Under the pieces are notes generated by a model. It did not search any database. It saw nothing but the letters and a program-made list of their open reading frames with translations, and was not told the origin of the DNA. Source: Pycnococcus provasolii (taxonomy: Eukaryota; Chlorophyta; Pseudoscourfieldiophyceae; Pseudoscourfieldiales; Pycnococcaceae). Taken from it: a DNA stretch of 64,000 nt. Within the stretch, counting starts at the first letter, position 1. Each line of letters opens with the position of its first letter. A program made the translations under genes and the position numbers. The stretch covers positions 310,001 to 374,000 of the forward strand of contig OW568893.1 in NCBI GenBank assembly GCA_938743325.2, in the 5' to 3' direction. Below, piece by piece: positions 20,447 through 31,200 of this stretch.

Positions 20447-21361
20447 TTACTTGCGCGACGCCTTCTCCTCCACCCCACTTTGATTGAAGCGAGCGCGAAG
20501 TGTCGCCAGCGCGTCGTTGACATCGCCGCCAGCTGCGTGGAGGAGCACGAGAGAGTGGTATAGAACGTCGCCAAATTCGGACGTCGCTCTCTCGACACCC
20601 TCGTTCTTCTCGAGCGCCTGGCAAAGCTCGTCCGCCTCCTCTCGCACCTTGGAGCATAGAAGCTCGTGATTGCTTAGAAGTCGCCTCGTCCAGCTCGGCT
20701 TGGTGCCTTCGACGACAGGTTCGTTCGCGCGGTCGGCGATAGTACGTTGCAGCGCAAGCAGCGTTGGCGTGGCGGTGGGTGCCGCTCCAGCCCCGTGTTC
20801 GTGCGTGTGCGCAAAGTCCTTTTTGTGTTCCTTGACTTGGTTGTTGGCGATGGCGCCGTCCGGCCCGTCTAGTTGCGTGTAGTAGCACGTTTGCGCACCC
20901 GTGTGGCAGCTCGGCCCCCTCGGCTTGCCTAGGTATATGACGGAGTCTCCGTCGCAGTCCGCGTACACGCTCGTGACTTCGATGAAGTTCCCCGACTCTT
21001 CTCCTTTGATCCACAGTTTATCTCTGGATCTCGAGTACCACGTCGCCTTTCTAGATGTTACGGTGTTCATGACGGCATCCTTGTTTGCAAACGCCTGCAT
21101 GAGAATCATACCCGTGTCGGCATCTTGTGCGATGGCAACAAGCATACCTTTCTCATCCCACTTTAATGACGAAACGACCGACTCTAACGATGATGGCGAT
21201 GGCGACGATGGTGATGGTGATGGTGATGGTGATGGTGAGGAGGAGGAGGAGGAGGAGGAGGACACACGAACCTTAGGACAACGCCTAGGAAGACGAAGAC
21301 GAAGACCCTTGTGGGGTGATGGTGATGATGACCTGGTGAGGGACCTGAGAGAGAGCGCCAT
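20447..21361 (-). CDS. HISN2: Bifunctional histidine biosynthesis enzyme HisIE (plastid-targeted)
   Basis: Carries phosphoribosyl-ATP pyrophosphohydrolase and phosphoribosyl-AMP cyclohydrolase, steps 2 and 3 of histidine synthesis. In the 304-residue product the cyclohydrolase comes first (WYSRSRDKLWIKGEESGNF, DCDGDSVIY, GPSCHTGAQTC with zinc-binding cysteines), then the pyrophosphohydrolase (KVREEADELCQA, EFGDVLYHSLVLL). This fused order and length match the plant HISN2 enzyme. The first 60 residues are Ser/Arg/Pro-rich with a Ser-Pro repeat, consistent with a plastid transit peptide. It converges on AMP deaminase (146 bp apart), a purine enzyme; histidine synthesis returns AICAR to purines, but the adjacency may be chance. 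Confidence 0.95.
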   Translation of the reverse strand: MALSLRSLTRSSSPSPHKGLRLRLPRRCPKVRVSSSSSSSSSPSPSPSPSPSSPSPSSLESVVSSLKWDEKGMLVAIAQDADTGMILMQAFANKDAVMNTVTSRKATWYSRSRDKLWIKGEESGNFIEVTSVYADCDGDSVIYLGKPRGPSCHTGAQTCYYTQLDGPDGAIANNQVKEHKKDFAHTHEHGAGAAPTATPTLLALQRTIADRANEPVVEGTKPSWTRRLLSNHELLCSKVREEADELCQALEKNEGVERATSEFGDVLYHSLVLLHAAGGDVNDALATLRARFNQSGVEEKASRK

Positions 21362-21773
21362 GGTGTTCTGAACAACACGCCAAACAAAGTTGCTTGGGAG
21401 TGATGGGGGGAGGGATTTGATTGATGGGGAGGGATTTGATGGGGAGTGATGGGAATTGCAGGGAGCGGCGGCGGATCACCCACCTCCGGAGAAAACAACC
21501 CGGCTGCCCGGGGGAAGGGCATTTATTCAAGGCCAATTGGCGGATCCCCAATTTTATTATACGTCGGATTCTCCAAGCAAGGAGGTGCCAGGCAACCAGG
21601 GGGGTTCTGTGTGTGGGTCCCCCCTTTTCTTCCCCCCCCTATGAGGTAATAAGTTTGGTTCTTGGTTCAAGGAGGGATCCCCCAGAGTTTACTGTACGCG
21701 TTTTTTGAGTTTTTCATTTCTCCATTTCAGACATAACCTTTCAAGGAGTTGGCTCATCTCGGCTCGAAGAAGA
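21362..21773. other. Divergent promoter region HISN2 / Rab
   Basis: 412 bp between two divergent starts. G-rich repeats (GGGAGTGATGGGG-like, 21405-21455) lie on the HISN2 side. A pyrimidine tract ending in TTTCAG near 21717-21729 could be a 5' UTR splice acceptor of the Rab gene, but no donor is evident. No gene seen. Confidence 0.4.
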
Positions 21774-22424
21774 ATGTCGGGCACTCCTCCTAGTAATAAT
21801 AATGTTGACGTCGCTCATACCATCAAAGTGCTTTTAGTCGGTGACTCTAGTGTGGGTAAGTCGAGCTTGCTACTGAGATTTACGTCAGATACGTTCGAAG
21901 ACTTAACTCCGACGGTTGGTGTCGACTTTAGACTGAGATTTATGAACGTACACAACAAGAGAATCAAACTTACCGTGTGGGATACCGCGGGACAAGAGAG
22001 GTTTCGAACGTTGACGTCGTCGTACTACCGAGGTGCACAAGGTGTCGTTTTGGTGTACGACGTCTCCCAAAGATCGACGTTCGAGAACCTACGCGACGTC
22101 TGGCTGCGAGAAGTCGAGATGTACGTCACCGTTCCTGACGCTGTGCGCATGATCGTGGGAAATAAAGTGGACCTAGACGCAGAACACGGGGGGAAGGAGA
22201 CGGCGAGACAGGTGAGCCGCGAGGAAGGGGCGGCATTCGCGCGCGCGAACGGGTGCCTCTTCGTAGAGACGTCCGCGAAAACAAGAGAGGGGGTCATGCA
22301 GTGCTTCGACGAACTCGTGCAAAAGATTATGGACACACCGCAGCTGCTCTTCGAGCAAGGAGGGCGTGTTGCTGTGGGAGCGGGAAGGGCTGGTGGTGCG
22401 CGCACGCAAAGCACGTGCTGCTGA
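21774..22424 (+). CDS. Rab GTPase, RabC/Rab18 class
   Basis: A 216-residue small GTPase of vesicle or lipid-droplet/ER traffic. G boxes in order: GDSSVGKSS (P-loop, about 24), effector [22 protein letters not shown] and [23 protein letters not shown] is the Rab18/RabC form. The protein ends in Thr-Cys-Cys, a double geranylgeranylation signal. A roughly eight-residue insertion follows NKVD. The start is the ATG at 21774, giving the usual short N-terminus. Rab18 versus another closely related Rab is judged by eye. Confidence 0.9.
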   Translation: MSGTPPSNNNVDVAHTIKVLLVGDSSVGKSSLLLRFTSDTFEDLTPTVGVDFRLRFMNVHNKRIKLTVWDTAGQERFRTLTSSYYRGAQGVVLVYDVSQRSTFENLRDVWLREVEMYVTVPDAVRMIVGNKVDLDAEHGGKETARQVSREEGAAFARANGCLFVETSAKTREGVMQCFDELVQKIMDTPQLLFEQGGRVAVGAGRAGGARTQSTCC

Positions 22425-22529
22425 GACACTATCTCTCATTCTGGTGGACAAAAATGCATTTGTTTGGTTACTGTATCCTATGGCATCTTTACAACAACAA
22501 AAAGAGATTCGTGTTTTTTTTTTCCCCGA

Positions 22530-23069
22530 CTATATGCCGGTGTAGCTGCCATCCGCCTCCTCCTCCTCTGGCGAGTAGTCTTCGAACTCCAAAATGAACA
22601 AGCGCTCTTTTTCTGCACTCGAGCGAACCGTGGCAAGGGCAGCCATCTGCTGCTGTGGCGATAGCTTCGACCAGTCAACGGTACCTCCGCTGTTGGTGGT
22701 TGCTGAGACGGATCCTGGCGACGGTGGTGCGATATATGACGTGTCGATGTACTGGCGTCGCACGCTTCCTCCTCCGATGGCACCCTGCTGCAGTCTCTGC
22801 TGGTATCCCCCCTCCGACGTCTGAACGCTCTCGCAGCTCGCGGTTTGCGCCCCTGAGACTTCAAAGCACTGTGGTGCACGTACGAACCCGCCTCGACGAG
22901 CACCGCGTAGGTACCCGCCTCCTCCTCCGCCTCCTCCTGGGAGTGTGCCCACACCATCCGTCGGTCCTTGCGCGTGCGTGACCTCTACCTTGTGAATCGA
23001 GGCGGCGGACAGTAGGATCATCATCACCACCACGTTGAAGAAGATACCGCGAGCACGTGACACCTCCAT
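22530..23069 (-). CDS. Small membrane-anchored protein of unknown function
   Basis: 179 residues from the ATG at 23069. A single hydrophobic segment at about residues 10-27 could be a signal peptide or anchor. A Gly-rich stretch, two cysteines (APQCFEV and TASCES), a SPQQQMAALA helix and an acidic C-terminus (EFEDYSPEEEEADG) follow. I recognise no family. It converges on the Rab gene with 105 bp between stops and is divergent from FabZ. The lack of homology and short length leave some doubt, but it has a clean ATG and sits in the alternating gene pattern. Confidence 0.55.
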   Translation of the reverse strand: MEVSRARGIFFNVVVMMILLSAASIHKVEVTHAQGPTDGVGTLPGGGGGGGGYLRGARRGGFVRAPQCFEVSGAQTASCESVQTSEGGYQQRLQQGAIGGGSVRRQYIDTSYIAPPSPGSVSATTNSGGTVDWSKLSPQQQMAALATVRSSAEKERLFILEFEDYSPEEEEADGSYTGI

Positions 23070-23655
23070 TTGTTTTACGATAGAGACAAACAAGTGAAAT
23101 TCACAACGGAGATGCAAAGAGAAGCCACTAGTGGTGCAATTATTGTTTGAAATCCAATACCAATACCAAAAGGCAAAAGCACACTTGCTTGTGTATGTAT
23201 GTATGTATGGCCGGCGTCACAGTTGTGACTGTGTAATTAATTAATTCTTTGTCACGAATTCATCGGAGGGAAGTCCTATGATAAAACGGTTTTATAGGGA
23301 TGCAACAGCGGATCCCTAAAAGTCTAAAACCAACCAACGAAAGCCATCGCAGGGCGGAACGAGAGCGAATGGGGGGGGGAACCAGTTCCAACCCCTGGGG
23401 GGGGAGAGAAATCAGGGAAGGAATTGGGACAGATTGGGAACCACAATTGGACGAACGAGGTACACGATGGCAACGTCCTTCCATCCAATTGTGTATCCCC
23501 TTCTTGGTGAAGTTTTTATAGACCGCATATTCCCCTGCTCCACCGCGTTTTTACTTTCTATATCCATATCTTTTTTTTTTAGTTTGTGCTTTTTTGTCTG
23601 TCCCTTCGATCACTTCCTGAAACCAGAATCGAATATCCAAAACGCATTCTTCGCG
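23070..23655. other. Divergent intergenic region upstream of FabZ
   Basis: 586 bp. Contains a GTAT repeat (about 23194-23209), an inverted repeat CACAGT-TGTG-ACTGTG near 23218-23233, and T-rich sequence just before the FabZ start. No gene seen. Confidence 0.5.
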
Positions 23656-24312
23656 ATGATGATGATGAAGACGTCTTCCTTCTCTAATAAGACGAGCTCT
23701 CGTGCTCCTAGGAGTGTGCGCTCTACTACTCCTAGGAGTGTCTCTCGCTCGGCCTCTCGTGTGTATGCGGCGTCAACCTCCGTGACTGACACATCCGTCG
23801 CCGCAGCCCCGGAAGCAGGACTTCCGATTGAAAAAGCGGGACCGAACTTTACGCCAGTCTTAGACGCATGCGCTATCCAGCAAATCTTGCCGCACAGGTA
23901 CCCGTTCCTCCTCGTTGATAAAGTCATCGAAATGGAAAGGGGATCGCACGCCGTCGCTGTGAAGAACGTCTCGATGAACGAACAGTTCTTCACTGGACAC
24001 TTCCCGCAGCGTCCCATCATGCCGGGCGTGCTGCAGGTGGAGGCGATGGCGCAGGTCGGCGGACTCGTGCTGCTTGACGAGGCGGAGGATGGCGACGGAA
24101 CGGGAACGAAGCAGCAGTTCTTCTTCGGAGGCGTCGACTCCTGCCGATTCCGTAAGCCTGTCGTGCCCGGAGACGTCCTGCACATGAAGGTGGAGCTCAT
24201 CAAGCTGCAGAAGCGCTTTGGCATCGCCAAGATGAAGGGAACGTGCTACGTCGGCGAGGACGTCACATGCGAGGCGGAGCTTATGCTCGTTCTTGGCAAA
24301 GAGGAGTCGTAA
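23656..24312 (+). CDS. FabZ: (3R)-hydroxyacyl-ACP dehydratase, plastid type II FAS
   Basis: Dehydrates 3-hydroxyacyl-ACP in the fatty-acid elongation cycle. The 218-residue product has a Ser/Arg/Thr-rich N-terminus of about 50 residues typical of a plastid transit peptide, then a hot-dog domain. LPHRYPFLLVDKV contains the catalytic His and GHFPQRPIMPGVLQVEAMAQ the helix with the catalytic Glu. A short acidic insertion (DEAEDGDGTGTK) lies in the loop after the central helix. Four Met codons start the frame at 23656. A plastid FabZ implies a plastid-bearing organism; mitochondrial targeting is the alternative. Confidence 0.93.
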   Translation: MMMMKTSSFSNKTSSRAPRSVRSTTPRSVSRSASRVYAASTSVTDTSVAAAPEAGLPIEKAGPNFTPVLDACAIQQILPHRYPFLLVDKVIEMERGSHAVAVKNVSMNEQFFTGHFPQRPIMPGVLQVEAMAQVGGLVLLDEAEDGDGTGTKQQFFFGGVDSCRFRKPVVPGDVLHMKVELIKLQKRFGIAKMKGTCYVGEDVTCEAELMLVLGKEES

Positions 24313-24563
24313 AGCAAGCAAGTCAAATTTTAGGGGGGTGTTTGTCACAGAAGAGTTCTCTTTTTTTGTTTTGTTTTTTTTCGAGATGACGTGCGTTACC
24401 TGGCAACTTTTCTGAAGGAAAAAAAAATCAGTGCAGCACACACCAGCCACCAGCGCAAAAGCTTTTTTTTCGTACAGAAAAAAGAAAGGTGTGAAAATAG
24501 GGTAGGTGGTTTATTTCCGCAGCCGCAGGCTGCTTCGCAACAAGTGTGTGTGTACAGAGCGCT

Positions 24564-25479
24564 TTAGTCGAACGCCCACTGGTTCTCGCGGCGTACCTCC
24601 TCCTCTTCTTCCGGCGTGAAGTCGTTCTTGATGCCAAACGTCTTCCGAATCTCCTCCGGCGTCTTCCCCTTTATCATGTTTGCGACGCTCTGACACGTCA
24701 GCTCGAGCAGACACTTGATGTTGAGGTAGTTGGCTGCGAGGATGAGCTCGAAGAGCGTCGCCTGGTCGACGTTGACGAACTCGGCGTCCCACGCCTTGAC
24801 TTCCTCGTCAGACGCGGTGGGCTTGTGCGCGCCTCCGTCCGCCGCTCCCTCGCCTGTGGGTGCCGCCGCCCCGGACCTGCGTGCGTTCGCCGCCGCCTGT
24901 GCCTCGACGTGATACTTGCAGTACTCAATCACCTTGCTGAGAATCTTAGCCGTGACGTTGGGAAGAGGAATCGCCGACTCCGCTCCCGTGTCCTAGATAA
25001 AGGGGGGCAAAAATAAATATTCATGTCAGTGCTTTGTGTTTGCTCAATCATATGAGAGAGGGAGACTGGAAATAAAAAACAAACCTCGATCATATTGCGA
25101 ACCGTCTGTGACTCGAACGCCACTTCCTCGTCAACCTCGAAGCCTAGAAGGGAAAAAATTTCAAAAGTGTGTCAGTGTGTGTGTGTTAGAAAGACCAAGA
25201 CGGAAAGAGACCAACCACAACAAACCCACCCTCTGAACTCCCTCTGAACAGCCAACAAACTTAACGCGATGCGATCTCAAAGTGCACAAGAAACACACAC
25301 CATACAACGCAACAACACAAGGACACGCCATAAAAACCCACAAACCCACATACAAGGGTGCTAACACCAAACAAACAACAAAGAAGAGCCCAAAAGGGGA
25401 CGACACAAACCACCACACAAACACAAAGCGCACCTTCCCCGTCACTGCTCATGAGCATCACTTTGCGCGCTTCCGCCAT
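24564..25479 (-). CDS. SKP1: SKP1, SCF ubiquitin-ligase adaptor (three exons)
   Basis: Links F-box proteins to cullin in SCF ligases. Exons read 25479-25434, 25143-25085 and 24992-24564; introns of 290 and 92 bp begin GTGCGC and GTTTGT and end in CTAG, phases 1 and 0. The spliced protein has 177 residues: [25 protein letters not shown], split across exons 1 and 2, is the BTB-like N-terminal fold; [18 protein letters not shown] and the C-terminal [13 protein letters not shown]...RRENQWAFD form the F-box-binding end. An Ala/Gly-rich loop (about 70-100) is longer than in plants. A LOV/F-box/kelch gene that should need this adaptor lies in the same window. Confidence 0.93.
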
Positions 25480-26377
25480 GGCTGGAAATATAGTTTATGG
25501 AGGGCTGTGCAGGTGCAGGGCTGCAGGGGGGGAAGTGACGTAGTGTTTCGCCCTCCAGGGAAGGGTTTCCGCAGCAGGCCGGGGGTTTCCAAGGCGCCAA
25601 GAAGTCTTTTTCTTTTCCCAAGAGGTTTTCCCCTCCCCGGGCGGAAGACGCCACCCCAGGCCGGGGAGGGTCCCAATCACGCCCTCAGGGAAAACCCTAA
25701 GTTTACCTAAGAGTACCAGGAAGAACCCTAACCCGAACATCTACTGTAACCCTAACCCTAACCCTAACCCTAACGGTCCTGGTTGCAAGGGATGGGAACT
25801 AAAGTCGCTTAACCTTAAGCAAGGGACCGGCCGGCCTCGAGGCTCGTGCAAGGGATGGGATCGCGAGCCTCAAGGAGCCTGATAGCCTGATAGATAGGCG
25901 CGCAAGAAAGGTACAGTACTACAGTAGCACCTGTCTGTTCTGTTGTCAGCTGTGGTACCCAGTCGTTTTACCCATAGAGTCCTACTCATAGACGAGGTTG
26001 GTGTGAGGGTTAGTAGGGTCGCTGTGAGGCGGTGCTACGATAGTGCTCGGTCGGGTGAGCTCGTCGTCCCGCCTGATGGTCACTTCACGAGTGAATCCGA
26101 CCTTGGACGTCCCTTAAGAAGTCGATCAAGCAACCTCGGGAAACCCTCGAGGTGGGTCCCCAAACGCCTATAGAGGTGGTGCACCGGTCCCGCTCGCAAA
26201 CAACAAGCAGTTGTATCGGTCGTGTTGTGTGATAGCACCACAGGCACCACACGGATAATAATACGAGTGATTGGCGTGGCTTAAGAAACACCATATTCCA
26301 CTGGTATAGTGCACTGGTTGTATCCAAGACGCGTCTACTTTATTTCAGCCGTTCGTCTTATCAAAAGGCTCCCTAAT
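25480..26377. other. Divergent intergenic region with telomere-like array
   Basis: 898 bp between SKP1 and the next gene. It holds a TAACCC array (25747-25774), palindromic GGGACCGGCCGGCC near 25824 and two GTGCAAGGGATGGG-like copies. No gene is supported; a tRNA-like arm near 26080 does not fold into a cloverleaf. Confidence 0.5.
25747..25774 (-). repeat. Interstitial telomere-type array (TTAGGG)4
   Basis: Four perfect TAACCC units plus TAAC on the plus strand, i.e. TTAGGG on the minus. It is the longest perfect telomere-like tract in the window and lies mid-gap between divergent genes. Confidence 0.85.
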
Positions 26378-28156
26378 ATGGCGGACGACGACACGGCACC
26401 TGCTTCGGCTGAGGAGGAGGAGACTCCGGCGCCAGCGCCAGCGGCGGCCGACGACTCGGAAGGGGCAGGAGCAGAAGCAGCTTCAGCGGCGCCAGCTCCG
26501 GCGGCCGACTCCTCCGACTCCACCGCGGCAGCAACAGCAGAAGCCGCAGCACCGGCGCCAGCCTCAGAAGAGGAGGAGTCAGGTGGTGGTGACGCTGATA
26601 CCACTTCTTCAGGTGGTGTTGCCTTGGCTGCACCACCACCACTTGGAGGGGGAGGGGGAGGCGGCATCGCGTCCATCTTAGAGCAGCAGCAAGACTACAA
26701 AAAACAACTCAACTACGCGTCGACGACGTTCATGCAGCCGAAGAACATCCTTGACAACGAACATCCGCCCGACAGAAACCAAGCGCAGGACACCATACGA
26801 AACGCCTTCCACCCCTCGCAGTTTGTTGGCATACGAAGCCTGCCAAACGCCATGCACCCGTCGTTCCGTGACGAGTTCAACAAAAAGCTCGTCGAAGATG
26901 CACACCTAGATAACCAAAACGGGCCAGTCTATGCCACCGCGGGTGCCGCGCCGAGATACGAACGGCCGGAAGACATTCCCGCAGCAACGCACGCGATGCG
27001 CGTCGGAGCAAAGGGGCAAAAACCGCCGCAGGCGACGGCGCCGGACAGCGGCGCGTTCTTGCGATACGAGTACATACCAAGCGAGTACGACGCACCAAAA
27101 CTCGCGGAACGAGCACGAGTGCATGACAGCACCGCGCGACGCTTGGTCATCAGCGAAGCAGACTTCGTGTGCACGAGCCTGCCACCCGCACCCAAGGGTG
27201 CCGGCGCATTTCACAGCTTCGAGTACGACCTCGACCCGTACGAGCTGAAAAAGCAGTCATCCATCATGCACAAGCAAGCTAGTCGCGACGCCATGCTCGG
27301 CGGCGCGATGTACGCCGGATGCAAGGGGGAGAGCAGGTTCGAGCAGAACAAAATGATGAGGTACGAGTGCATCAAGTGGCTTGCTCAAGATCTCTGCCGC
27401 GACTGGCCGAAGAGCTTCGCCGGCGTGTTCGAGGACGAGAATGGCGCGCTCGTGTGCGCGTTCCATGCCGGCGAGCTGAACATGGACCCTGAATCGGCAG
27501 TACAGCCAGAGTCGTCCGACGAACAGCCTCCAGCAGCAGATGCGGATGCGGCGCCGGCGCCGGCGCCTTCGGGAGAGGGAGAGGGAGAGGCGGATCCGGA
27601 AGGGGCATCGGCAGAGACGGAAACCGCCGGCGACGATCCGGCAGCACCGCCGGATGGTCCAGCCGCAGACTCCGCCGCAGACTCCGCCGCAGACTCCGCC
27701 GGAGGTGGTGTTGGAATCATGTCCTTAGCCGCACAGCCTCAGGCGAGCAGCCTGAGTGGATCCGTCAGGCTTGGGCACGGACACACGAAAACGCTGTCTG
27801 GAGATGACCTCATCGCCGCTAGCCCGCACGGCGACGTGACGACGTACATGAACTACTACAGCCGATCGGAAAGCACCGCGCAGGAATTCGCGCTTCGCAA
27901 AGACCCTCTCAGGTGGGGTATCATTGACCCGGATGGCACACGCGTGAGCTACGTCCTCTGGCCGCCGTGGGTGCACCGTCGACGTGAGGCACCTCCTGAG
28001 ATTAGCCACGCGCCAGGAGTTTCCCTCGAGGCGCCTGAGAGCTTCAAGCCCGAGGCTGCTTTGGTGAGCGGACGTGTGCCGTTCGGACCGCAGAGCGGCG
28101 GAGGTCAGGCCATCGCAACTTACGTGAGGACGAGAGAACGAAGCTTCAAGTTCTAA
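26378..28156 (+). CDS. Unknown protein with Ala/Pro/acidic flanks
   Basis: 592 residues from the ATG at 26378. Residues 1-100 are Ala, Glu and Pro-rich and probably disordered. A more conserved-looking core (about 105-385) follows, with aromatic and Asp/Asn-rich phrases such as LNYASTTFMQPKNIL, MHPSFRDEF and FHSFEYDLDPYELKK. A second disordered acidic stretch (about 385-450) contains three ADSA repeats encoded by a 12-bp tandem unit near 27665-27706. The C-terminal part has Trp/Tyr-rich LRWGIIDPDG and SYVLWPPWVHRR. I cannot name a family; the style is reminiscent of flagellar or cytoskeletal proteins, a weak impression only. It converges on the giant gene with 51 bp between stops. Confidence 0.75.
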   Translation: MADDDTAPASAEEEETPAPAPAAADDSEGAGAEAASAAPAPAADSSDSTAAATAEAAAPAPASEEEESGGGDADTTSSGGVALAAPPPLGGGGGGGIASILEQQQDYKKQLNYASTTFMQPKNILDNEHPPDRNQAQDTIRNAFHPSQFVGIRSLPNAMHPSFRDEFNKKLVEDAHLDNQNGPVYATAGAAPRYERPEDIPAATHAMRVGAKGQKPPQATAPDSGAFLRYEYIPSEYDAPKLAERARVHDSTARRLVISEADFVCTSLPPAPKGAGAFHSFEYDLDPYELKKQSSIMHKQASRDAMLGGAMYAGCKGESRFEQNKMMRYECIKWLAQDLCRDWPKSFAGVFEDENGALVCAFHAGELNMDPESAVQPESSDEQPPAADADAAPAPAPSGEGEGEADPEGASAETETAGDDPAAPPDGPAADSAADSAADSAGGGVGIMSLAAQPQASSLSGSVRLGHGHTKTLSGDDLIAASPHGDVTTYMNYYSRSESTAQEFALRKDPLRWGIIDPDGTRVSYVLWPPWVHRRREAPPEISHAPGVSLEAPESFKPEAALVSGRVPFGPQSGGGQAIATYVRTRERSFKF

Positions 28157-28207
28157 AAAAATTGAAAAGAAAAAACATTTACTTACTTTAACGTACGGTA
28201 CGGTTAT

Positions 28208-31200
28208 CTACTTGTCTTCACATGATTGCATCGATTGCACCAAGTCTGCAACCAGGTCCTCGTAGATAGACTCAGCGACCCGGTCAATCAGAGCTTTCTT
28301 CGCCGCCACGTAGCGTGCACCATGCTCGTAAGACTCCTCCTCCTCGTCGATGCGAGCATCGTGCTCTAGCATCGCCTTCAGTGCATCCTCGTGGAGTTGG
28401 CCACTCTGCGCTGGACCGAGGTCGTCGCCTGGTGGAGGTGGAGGCGGCGGGTTTGCGCTAAATTGCTGTGCAGCAACGACAAGCTGCGCCTCCCGTCGAC
28501 GCGCCCGCGCGTCGTCCGAGTGCTTGGCAAATTCGTGCATGCGACGCTTGGCAGCGCGATGTAGCGTATCCCGATCCGATGCCATGGCACTGTATGCCGC
28601 GGATGCCATTGACGACGCGGAATCATCCGGCGACGGCACGCGTGCAAGCGAAGCGTAGCTGTCGACGAGTGCCTGCCGCATTTCCTCGGGAACGCCTGCG
28701 GAGGCTGCCAGTGCCACAAGAGGTGGCGGCGTAGAGCCCTGATCGCGCATCGCCGACGCCGCGGCGTCCACGAAAGCGGCAGTCATGTCCACACGTGCTG
28801 TCTTCGAAGCAGCTCCCTCGGTAGGATCCGCGGGACGAGGAACATCGTCATCCGAGTCCGTCTCAGACTCAGAATCTTCCATCTGATTGCTTGGCACAAC
28901 AGATGATGGAGGTTGTCTCTGTTCTACCACCTCGTCATCGTCGTCATCCTCCTCGTCCTCCTCAAATTCATCCTCGTATTCCACAGTCAGCACCTCAGCG
29001 CCACCTGCGGAAATCGATGGCTCAGGCATGTCCAACTGCTCGTCCATAATAGGAACGGTGATGGCCACCGCCGGACTCGCCGGACGCGGCGGAAGATCCT
29101 CTTGTCGCTCGTCTTTCGTGCGCATCGCCTCCTCCATCGCATGAAAGGAATCAGACAACAACTCGTTCGTCATTGCACTCGCCACCTCGGTAGTGGGAGG
29201 AGTGGGCGTCGTCGCCGTCGTCGTCGTCTCCGCCTCCGCCAAGTCTGCACCCTGAGGAATCACAAACTCCTCCGATTCGACTGAGATTGGCTGCGCCTCG
29301 TCCTCCTCCTCAATTTCCAACTCGACATCGTCGTCATCGTCAACCTCCTCAAGGGGTGGTGGCATGCCATCGTCATCGTCATCGTCCTCTCCCTCCTCCT
29401 GCTCCTCTAGAGCGCCGACACCAACAGCCTGATCCTCGTCCGCATCCGTGGGAGGCACGTCGGGAGGTCCCGTTGTCGTCGTGCCCTCGCTAGGCGCGAA
29501 GTCCGCAGATGCTTGCAAACCGTCGTCAGACTCGCCCATAAGATCGTCGATTCCACCAAGCATGACCCTAGCTCCTCCAATCACAAATGCCTCGGGCTCC
29601 GATGGCGATCGTGGTGGTTGTGGCGATGGCGATGACGTCCTGCCTTCGGATGAAGAAAGCAGCCCAGAGCGAGCCGTCGCGTCCTCATCCACGAAGGAGT
29701 CAGTGTACTGCTGATCTTCCTCATCTTGTTCGGCCTTCCCCTCCTCCTTTTGCTGCAACACAGGAGGATCGGGTGATGCTTGGGCAGAGCGTTCTGCCGA
29801 TTCCGTGGAATGGTCTGGTGCCCAGTCGGCAGAGATATCATCGCGACTCGACATCATTGCCTCAGACGTTCTCACAGATTCACCACTGGAGTGCGCCATG
29901 GCGGCGACGGTCGTCTCCTTAGCCGGGTCTGCCTCAACAGGCAGTTCAGGATCGACCTCGTTGCTCTGCGCGAGTAGCTCATCGATTCCGCCCAAAACGA
30001 CGTTCATCCCTCCAATCTTAAATTGCCTCGGTGAATCGTCGCCGTCTTCGGCTGCTCCAGTTGGTTTCTCGGATGACAATGCCGAATCATTTCGGAACGA
30101 TCGCTCTTGGCTCGACCGCATGTCCGACTGATCATCGTCAACAAAAGACTCGGTGTAAACTGGATCTGCCTCCGATGCCGACTGCGCAACCTCGTCCTCG
30201 TCTTCGTCCTCAGCCTCTACTTCGATTTCTTCCGACAATTCCACAGCAGCCACAGTCGTCTCGTCCTTCTCCTCTGTTTCATCTTCCTCAGGCTCCTCAA
30301 CCACGATGTCTTCGGAAAGCTCGGAGGCGATCTTCGACTGTTCCACCAAGCTCGCCTCGTGCTCAACAACGGAATCGATCTCCTCGGAGATTGAGTCCGC
30401 AAGCATCTCGCTCACCTCGGGTAGAATCCTGTCCACCGTGCGAATGTCATCTTCTTCCACCTCAGGCACATCCTCCACTACGGTGGATGCCACAGGTGCC
30501 GGCAGAGGAGCCCGCGATCCTCGCGCTCTCCTCTGAGTAGCGGGCGCAGGAGCTTGCAAAGGCGAAGGCGCGGCGGGGCGAGGGTTTACCATCGCGTGAC
30601 GAGCATCGTCGACGGCGGTGCGCATAGCAGCCACTTGTTCTTGCAACGCCGCCTCCTTGACGCGATTGCGCGCTCGTCTCGCGCTCACACGTAGCTGCTG
30701 AAGCTCCGTCTCGAGTGCCGCGAGGCGTACCTCTTCCAGCTCCTCGCTCTCAGTCAGCGGCGGTTCTTCAGGCAATGCTAGAGCTGCGTCGATCGCCTGG
30801 CGTGCCTGCTCGGCCACGGCATTTGCCGCCACCGTTGCCGCCTGAGCCTCCGCAGTACGCGGGAAAGAGGCAGCAGTTGCAGATATGGGCGCAACGACGT
30901 CTGCAAACTCATCCTCGATGGCATCGTCGTCGTCGACAACCTCCTCTTCGATAGTCGACGCCGTGGCAAGTGTTTGATTGATTGGACGGACTTCCGCAGC
31001 TAGAGCCAGAGTCTCATCCTCCTCAATTTCGTCCGAGTCCATTGGTGCTGGTGCGGTTGTTGAACCAACCTGCGCCGAAAGTGCAAGAGCAGGAGCAGGA
31101 GCGGTTCCAGCCGCAGCTGCCGCTGAGCCCTTTGCACGAGTCAGAGCCGCCAACTCCTCGCGAAGCTGGTTCGCCTCGTCGCGAATGCGTTCCAGCAACG

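Noticed and set aside
26060-26120. tRNA-like arm (TCACTTCACGAGTGAATCCGA)
   Set aside because: No acceptor or D arm of the right spacing could be paired; no tRNA gene supported.
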